Positions 19,974 through 23,857 of a stretch of 23,857 nucleotides of DNA are shown piece by piece (positions within the stretch are counted from its first letter, which is position 1; every line of letters starts with the position of its first letter). A program made the position numbers and the translations under genes. Source of the stretch: a virus; the IMG/VR virus record IMGVR_UViG_3300023222_000128, positions 1 through 23,857 of that record, one strand, 5' to 3'. Under the pieces are notes generated by a model. The model was not told where the DNA came from, did no database searches, and saw only the letters and a program-made list of their open reading frames with translations.

Positions 19974-20279
19974 ATGAAAACGCCAGGCAAACCACGCGAG
20001 TTAGCAAAAACCCAATACACACAATCAGAAGTCCCAAATGAAGTGTGGGGTCGTTTTGGTGATTTTGCGATTCAAGATAATAACGGATACTTATACGCCA
20101 CGGTACTTAAACAACGTTTACCTAAATGGTTTAATTCTGAGCGTATTTCTATTGCTAAATTAGTGTGGCTATGCCACTACCCCACACACCGCTTTGTATC
20201 AGGAGAAAAGCTAATGTATCGTGACCAAAACAAACTCAACAATGATATTTCTAATCTATTCCTAGGAGGAACTAAATAA
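19974..20279 (+). CDS. Second degenerate HNH-like protein
   Basis: ATG at 19974 has AGGAG five bases upstream. The 101-residue protein follows the HNH_3 layout: FAIQDNNGYLYATV, then RISIAKLVWLCHYPTHRFV and YRDQNKLNNDISNLFLGG. The framework LVWxxH, NxxxNxxxNL is kept, but the histidine before LVW is Ala and the HHxDGN element has become MYRDQN. So it probably binds DNA without cutting it, or has a new role. It overlaps the GroES-like gene as TAATG. Confidence 0.62.
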   Translation: MKTPGKPRELAKTQYTQSEVPNEVWGRFGDFAIQDNNGYLYATVLKQRLPKWFNSERISIAKLVWLCHYPTHRFVSGEKLMYRDQNKLNNDISNLFLGGTK

Positions 20280-20560
20280 TGACTAAACCATATTCTAATT
20301 TGAAACCGCAAGGCGAAAGACTACTCGTCAAAAGATTCTCAGCAGAAACCACATCTTCTGGGGGGATCATCTTAATTGATGCTGCACAAGAAAAACCAAT
20401 GGAAGGTACAGTATTAGCCACTGGTACTGAAAAAAGTAAGACAATTAAAAAAGGCGATCAAGTGTTATTCCCTAAGTTCGCCGGTAATGCAATAGATGAC
20501 GAAGATACTTATTTGATTATGGCGTATAGCGATGTGATTGCTGTGGTGAACCATGCCTAA
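20279..20560 (+). CDS. groES: GroES-like co-chaperonin
   Basis: The 93-residue protein is full length for GroES (about 95). It shows LKPQGERLLVKRFSAE at the N-terminus and the mobile loop with GGIIL (28-32), which in GroES is the GroEL-binding hydrophobic tripeptide. It continues with GTVLATGTEKSKTIKKGDQV and ends YLIMAYSDVIAVV, like GroES's ending in LIMSESDILAIV. AGGAGG lies nine bases upstream. A heptameric lid cooperating with host GroEL to fold phage proteins is the expected role. No GroEL gene is in the window. It is overlapped by a second co-chaperonin-like gene. Confidence 0.88.
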   Translation: MTKPYSNLKPQGERLLVKRFSAETTSSGGIILIDAAQEKPMEGTVLATGTEKSKTIKKGDQVLFPKFAGNAIDDEDTYLIMAYSDVIAVVNHA

Positions 20561-20876
20561 CCTCCTCAAAGCCGGTGACAATTACACCTTAGTCACAAGA
20601 ATCAATCGAAAGTCACATTCTAATGCCGGGGTATGGGTACCTCGTAGAGACCAAGAAGAAACTTTTGGAGCTGTGGTGTACGACCCTGGCTACAACGGGA
20701 TTAAAGAAGGTATCGCAGAGGGCGACTTGGTAGTTGTTCGTCCTAATTGCGGTCATGATTTCTTATTAAATGACCCAGAATTAGGAACAATATCCCTTAC
20801 AGCTTTGCGTATTGAAAATGATGAGATATTTGGAATCATCGCTGGTAAGGGTGATTTAGATAAAAGGAGTTACTGA
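20553..20876 (+). CDS. Second, divergent GroES-like protein
   Basis: The protein has 107 residues. The order of elements mirrors GroES: GDNYTLVTRINRKSHSNAGV (loop residues 18-30), ETFGAVVYDPGYNG, EGDLVVVRPNCGHDF and TALRIENDEIFGIIAG. The final stretch resembles the GroES strand LREEDILAII. The loop reads AGVWVP instead of GGIIL, so GroEL docking may be changed or lost. It overlaps the first gene by eight bases and the next as TGATG. It could form a mixed ring with the first protein or a new barrel function. Homology is by inspection. Confidence 0.6.
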   Translation: MPNLLKAGDNYTLVTRINRKSHSNAGVWVPRRDQEETFGAVVYDPGYNGIKEGIAEGDLVVVRPNCGHDFLLNDPELGTISLTALRIENDEIFGIIAGKGDLDKRSY

Positions 20877-21082
20877 TGAGTAATAAATTATTGACTTGTT
20901 ATTTTTGTGCAGACGAAAAACTGAAAGGAGCCTTTGAAATAAATGACAGAAAGGTAGATATTTGTTTAAAATGTGTTAGTACAAGAGCTTTACTTAGCCC
21001 AAAAGGAGTACCTAGTAGAGAAGCGATTGAAATTTACGAGAGAGAAGTGCTTAAAGCTAAGTCAGGTAGGTATGCTTACTAA
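20876..21082 (+). CDS. 68-aa zinc-ribbon protein
   Basis: ATG at 20876 is coupled by TGATG. The sequence carries TCYFCADEKLKGAFEI and ICLKCVSTRALL, a CxxC-x20-CxxC zinc ribbon, followed by a basic helix (SREAIEIYEREVLKAKSGR). It overlaps the helicase start by 11 bases, suggesting shared expression. A partner role for the helicase is possible but not shown. Confidence 0.66.
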   Translation: MSNKLLTCYFCADEKLKGAFEINDRKVDICLKCVSTRALLSPKGVPSREAIEIYEREVLKAKSGRYAY

Positions 21083-22460
21083 AAATTTCAAATTTGCACC
21101 CCACCAAGAAGAAGCCCACCGCAGGTTGTGTACTAATCCTTGTTACTCCCTCTTCCACGAAATGGGGTGTTTTAAGACTTCTACTATCATTGGTCACTCT
21201 GAAATACAAGGCTACCCCCGAGTGTTAATAGTATGTTTTAAAGGTAATCTCAAAACATGGGAAGATGAATTAGAAAAGTGGACTGGTGAGAAAGATTGCT
21301 TGCGTATGCCAGATAAGTCACCACAAAGGTTAAAAAAGACTAAAGCTTTCTTCGAGAATACCACTCGTTATTTTTTTGCTAACTATGATTGCTTGACGAG
21401 TGATAAGCTGTATCGTCTATTATCTCGTCATGCTAGAGAATTTTCTTTAATAGTTTTTGATGAAAGTTACTCTATACATAATACTGGCAGCTCTCGTAAT
21501 AAACGTTGGCTTCAAATTCGTCGAAAGATTTCTCGTTGTGTGATTATGGACGGCGATCCTACGGCTGAAGGTGAAATGAAATTGTTTGGGCAATATAAAA
21601 TGATGGATCTTGGGCACACTCTCGGTTCTAATTATTATGAAGATTTCTTGGAAAAGTATTTTGTTGAAAATGATATGGGTTTTTGGGTGCCAGGAAGGAA
21701 CACCAAGCGACAAATAGCAGAAATAATATCTAAAACTGCCCATGTCATTAGAAAGAAAGATGTTCTCAAGTGGCTGCCGCCTGTCACTTATGAGGTCGCT
21801 TATCCTACACTGACAGCAGAGCAAAAATCGGCTTACAGCCAAATGGTCAAGGAATTTGCTGTTACTCTTAATGATAAAACAATTGAATTAGATTACAAGA
21901 TTGCTCAGATACACAAACTCCGGCAAATTACCGGAGGTTTTATGTATGGAGAGGACGGAGAGGTTTACCGTTTCCCTTCTAATGCTAAAGAGACAATTAC
22001 TCGTCGTATAATGAGACAAAATAAAAAACTAGTGATATGGTGTGCTTACGAAGAAGAGATACAAATTATTCAAGAGATTTCACAATCTCTGGGGCGTACA
22101 AGTGTAGTTTACACTAGTAAAGACAGTGACCGAATTAAACATGAATTTGCTACTGATCCGAATGTTAATGATTTCATTAGTAATATTGATCGTGGTATTG
22201 GTCTTAATGAGTTGGTTGTAGCTGACACAGCTTTTTATTATTCACGTAGTGAAAAGCGGCGCAGTCGCTCACAGTCCATTGCTCGTCTAGACCGTCCAGG
22301 ACAAGAAGGTTTAAAAGTTACTATCATCGATGCTGTCATTCCTGATTCTATTGACGAACATGTCTACAAAAGGTTAAACAAAAAAGGAGAGAGAAGTAAT
22401 TACCTGTTGAATTACAGGAACAATTCCCAACTGAAGGAGGCTATTCGTGGGAAACTCTAA
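21072..22460 (+). CDS. SNF2-family (SF2) helicase/ATPase
   Basis: I chose ATG 21072 over an upstream in-frame start because it overlaps the zinc gene only briefly. The 462-residue protein has motif I HEMGCFKTST (29-38), Ia-like VLIVCFKGNLKTWEDELE, motif II IVFDESYS (127-134, DESY for DExH), motif III MDGDPTAEG, the second RecA-like domain with KLVIWCAYEEEIQII, and motif VI QSIARLDRPGQ (401-411), the SNF2 signature QAIGRxHRxGQ. It would move along or remodel DNA in phage replication or recombination. A downstream nuclease gene supports that. No UvrD or DnaB motifs are seen. Confidence 0.88.
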   Translation: MLTKNFKFAPHQEEAHRRLCTNPCYSLFHEMGCFKTSTIIGHSEIQGYPRVLIVCFKGNLKTWEDELEKWTGEKDCLRMPDKSPQRLKKTKAFFENTTRYFFANYDCLTSDKLYRLLSRHAREFSLIVFDESYSIHNTGSSRNKRWLQIRRKISRCVIMDGDPTAEGEMKLFGQYKMMDLGHTLGSNYYEDFLEKYFVENDMGFWVPGRNTKRQIAEIISKTAHVIRKKDVLKWLPPVTYEVAYPTLTAEQKSAYSQMVKEFAVTLNDKTIELDYKIAQIHKLRQITGGFMYGEDGEVYRFPSNAKETITRRIMRQNKKLVIWCAYEEEIQIIQEISQSLGRTSVVYTSKDSDRIKHEFATDPNVNDFISNIDRGIGLNELVVADTAFYYSRSEKRRSRSQSIARLDRPGQEGLKVTIIDAVIPDSIDEHVYKRLNKKGERSNYLLNYRNNSQLKEAIRGKL

Positions 22461-22734
22461 GAAAAGAAAAACTGTACCAGCAGGCTATTCATTAGATCCT
22501 TGGGTAGTAGATACTATTTCTAATATGGCTAAAGAACTTAATGTTACTAAATCAGGGTTAGTGAATTATATGTTGGATCGTGTGATTAGAGCAACAGAAG
22601 AAGCTGTTGTAATCGAAGATCCTCAAAGAGCAAAGAAAATTTATGCTACTAATCGAAGTATCATGAATCCATTAGCAACAGCATTGACTTATGATTTGTG
22701 TGTGCACCTGGAATTTGTGAACGAGTTGGTGTGA
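22447..22734 (+). CDS. Ribbon-helix-helix-like DNA-binding protein
   Basis: GTG at 22447 has AAGGAGG six bases upstream. Residues 10-48 follow the ribbon-helix-helix plan: VPAGYSLDPWVVDTISNMAK, then ELNVTKSGLVNYMLDRVI. The rest is helical and may mediate oligomerisation. It could repress the early promoters or act with the helicase, which it overlaps by 14 bases. The operator is not known; the dyads at 11283 and 14132 are candidates by analogy only. Confidence 0.7.
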   Translation: MGNSKKRKTVPAGYSLDPWVVDTISNMAKELNVTKSGLVNYMLDRVIRATEEAVVIEDPQRAKKIYATNRSIMNPLATALTYDLCVHLEFVNELV

Positions 22735-22736
22735 AA

Positions 22737-23072
22737 ATGAAACCATCCCCAGAACTAGACGTCCTTATTGCTGATAAGGTGATGGGATTAGAAGTCTGTA
22801 AGAGAGATCATGAGTTGAAATTTTATACTGATGATAATTGCTTTGAATGCGCTAAGGACTTTGCTAAAAATTACTCTACCAACATAAAAGCCGCCTGGGA
22901 AGTGGTGGAGAAGATGAGGGCTGCCTTGGATTCGGGCCGCTTTATGCTCTATGATGATAATAATGGAGAGTGGCAATGCGATATTAACAATTACATAGAA
23001 ATTGGCGACACAGCCCCTCGTGTAATATGCCTAGCAGCCCTGAAAGCAGTAGGAGTAGAGATTGATGATTGA
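22737..23072 (+). CDS. Phage ABA-sandwich domain protein
   Basis: I chose ATG at 22737 (MKPSPELDVLIADKVMGLEV); GTG at 22731 is an alternative. The 111-residue protein shows the family layout: ELDxLIAxKVMG, CFECAKDF, YSTNIKAAWEVVEKM and a final helix TAPRVICLAALKAVGVEI. This matches the small phage ABA-sandwich proteins closely. Function is unknown in the family. It overlaps the nuclease gene by eight bases. Confidence 0.8.
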   Translation: MKPSPELDVLIADKVMGLEVCKRDHELKFYTDDNCFECAKDFAKNYSTNIKAAWEVVEKMRAALDSGRFMLYDDNNGEWQCDINNYIEIGDTAPRVICLAALKAVGVEIDD

Positions 23073-23857
23073 AGTAACCAATTCAGAAATATCAACATTT
23101 AAAGCCTGTAGTTATAAATGGCATTTGAGTTACAACTTACTATGGACCCCTAAAATCCCTAGACCAGCATTAGAAGATGGATCTATATTTCATGATTGTT
23201 TAGAAATGCATTATAACGGGGAGACCATTAGTGACATCAGCAAATTTATTACTGAAAGTTACCGCACTTTGGTTGCTGATTTACTAATCCCGTTCACTAC
23301 TAATCTTTCCGAAAGCTACGAGAAACGAAAAATGATACTCCAAGCTATGGTTTTTAGCTATATCAAATACTGGCAAGACGATAAATCTATTGAAGTTATC
23401 GAAGCTGAAAGTGAGTTTGCGGTAGAAGTTAAAAGTTCAAGACCAAAATCTCATTTTATGTTCAGGGGTAAGCGTGATTTGAATCTGCGTAAGGGTCCAT
23501 ACCGTTTCATCATGGAACACAAAAGCACCGGAACAATGCGATCTTCATTTATTAATCAATTAGAAATGAGTCCACAAATGATTACGTACATTTGGGCAGA
23601 TTGGAAAGAAAACCCAAATGATAGGGCAGAAGGTATTATTATTAATGCTTGTTTTAAATCAAAATTAAAACAAAAAGGTAGTGAAACAAATCAAGAGTAT
23701 TTAAGTCGTGTCATTGATGCTTATGCTGGAGACCCCGACAAACACTTTTTGCGCGAGGAACTCAGGATGCCCTTAAAAGACTTGAAGCGCTTTGAAAGAG
23801 ATGCTATAAAAATAGTCCGGCTCATGACAAGAGCTGCTAAAGATCCATGTGCGAACC
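23065..23857 (+). CDS. PD-(D/E)XK nuclease, Cas4/RecB-like (partial, C-terminus outside window)
   Basis: ATG at 23065 opens a frame that runs to the right edge, 264 complete codons. Motifs in order: GSIFHDCLE (Gly39-His43), FRGKRDLN (Asp138), FIMEHKST (Glu151 and Lys153 as ExK) and QLEMSPQMITY (Q171xxxY175). This is the Cas4/RecB-type PD-(D/E)XK nuclease set. The N-terminal ISTFKACSYKW is typical of its start. No four-cysteine iron-sulphur cluster is visible in the present part. A role in phage recombination or DNA end processing beside the SNF2 helicase is likely. Confidence 0.85.
   Translation, partial: MIEVTNSEISTFKACSYKWHLSYNLLWTPKIPRPALEDGSIFHDCLEMHYNGETISDISKFITESYRTLVADLLIPFTTNLSESYEKRKMILQAMVFSYIKYWQDDKSIEVIEAESEFAVEVKSSRPKSHFMFRGKRDLNLRKGPYRFIMEHKSTGTMRSSFINQLEMSPQMITYIWADWKENPNDRAEGIIINACFKSKLKQKGSETNQEYLSRVIDAYAGDPDKHFLREELRMPLKDLKRFERDAIKIVRLMTRAAKDPCAN

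Overview
This window looks like one contiguous piece of an AT-rich tailed double-stranded DNA phage genome (Caudoviricetes), or a prophage of one. The evidence is a packaging and head cluster (small and large terminase, portal, scaffold-like proteins, major capsid protein) facing a long run of tiny, tightly overlapping accessory genes. Shine-Dalgarno sequences of the AAGGAG type and sigma70-like promoters point to a bacterial host. Nothing seen names the host genus. No tRNA, rRNA, CRISPR array, integrase or insertion sequence was found.

Left arm (1-9341, minus strand). This is a leftward late operon, read from 9341 down. The order is a TerS-like protein, a row of small basic or zinc-binding proteins, TerL, a small virion-like protein, a four-cysteine mini-protein, the portal, a coiled-coil protein, two scaffold-like acidic proteins that share a motif, a decoration-like protein, the major capsid protein and a partial virion protein. 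Junctions are mostly TAATG or ATGA overlaps. A strong extended -10 promoter (9376-9348) sits right against the TerS start and would make a nearly leaderless mRNA. A perfect 8-bp hairpin with a T10 tail, oriented as a plus-strand terminator, lies just upstream of it.

Control region (about 9680-10368). This stretch has no convincing gene. It holds stacked dyads: a 7-bp inverted repeat, a 14-bp perfect inverted repeat, a tandem 11-bp repeat, and a 186-bp imperfect palindrome with colinear 72-nt arms. Transcription diverges around it, so it is the best candidate for an operator, switch or replication origin.

Right arm (10369-23857, plus strand). This is the early/accessory region. It starts with a degenerate HNH/NUMOD4-like DNA-binding protein. 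Two further promoters (11276 and 14122) each carry a palindrome positioned to be an operator. Then come about 40 small genes, at least nine with paired CxxC-type zinc sites. Recognisable members are a YopX-family protein, a conserved two-gene unit (a 129-aa protein plus a DUF6745-type protein with 53 tetrapeptide repeats), a DUF7167-like protein, two phage ABA-sandwich-like proteins, a second degenerate HNH-like protein and two adjacent GroES-like co-chaperonins. The window ends in a DNA-metabolism block: an SNF2-type helicase, a ribbon-helix-helix protein and a PD-(D/E)XK (Cas4/RecB-type) nuclease cut by the window edge.

The most unusual points are the tandem GroES-like pair without a GroEL, the hypervariable tetrapeptide array, the large palindrome between the arms, and three separate perfect 11-bp tandem duplications. 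Two of the duplications shift reading frames at gene starts, and one has fused a small ORF to the YopX gene.
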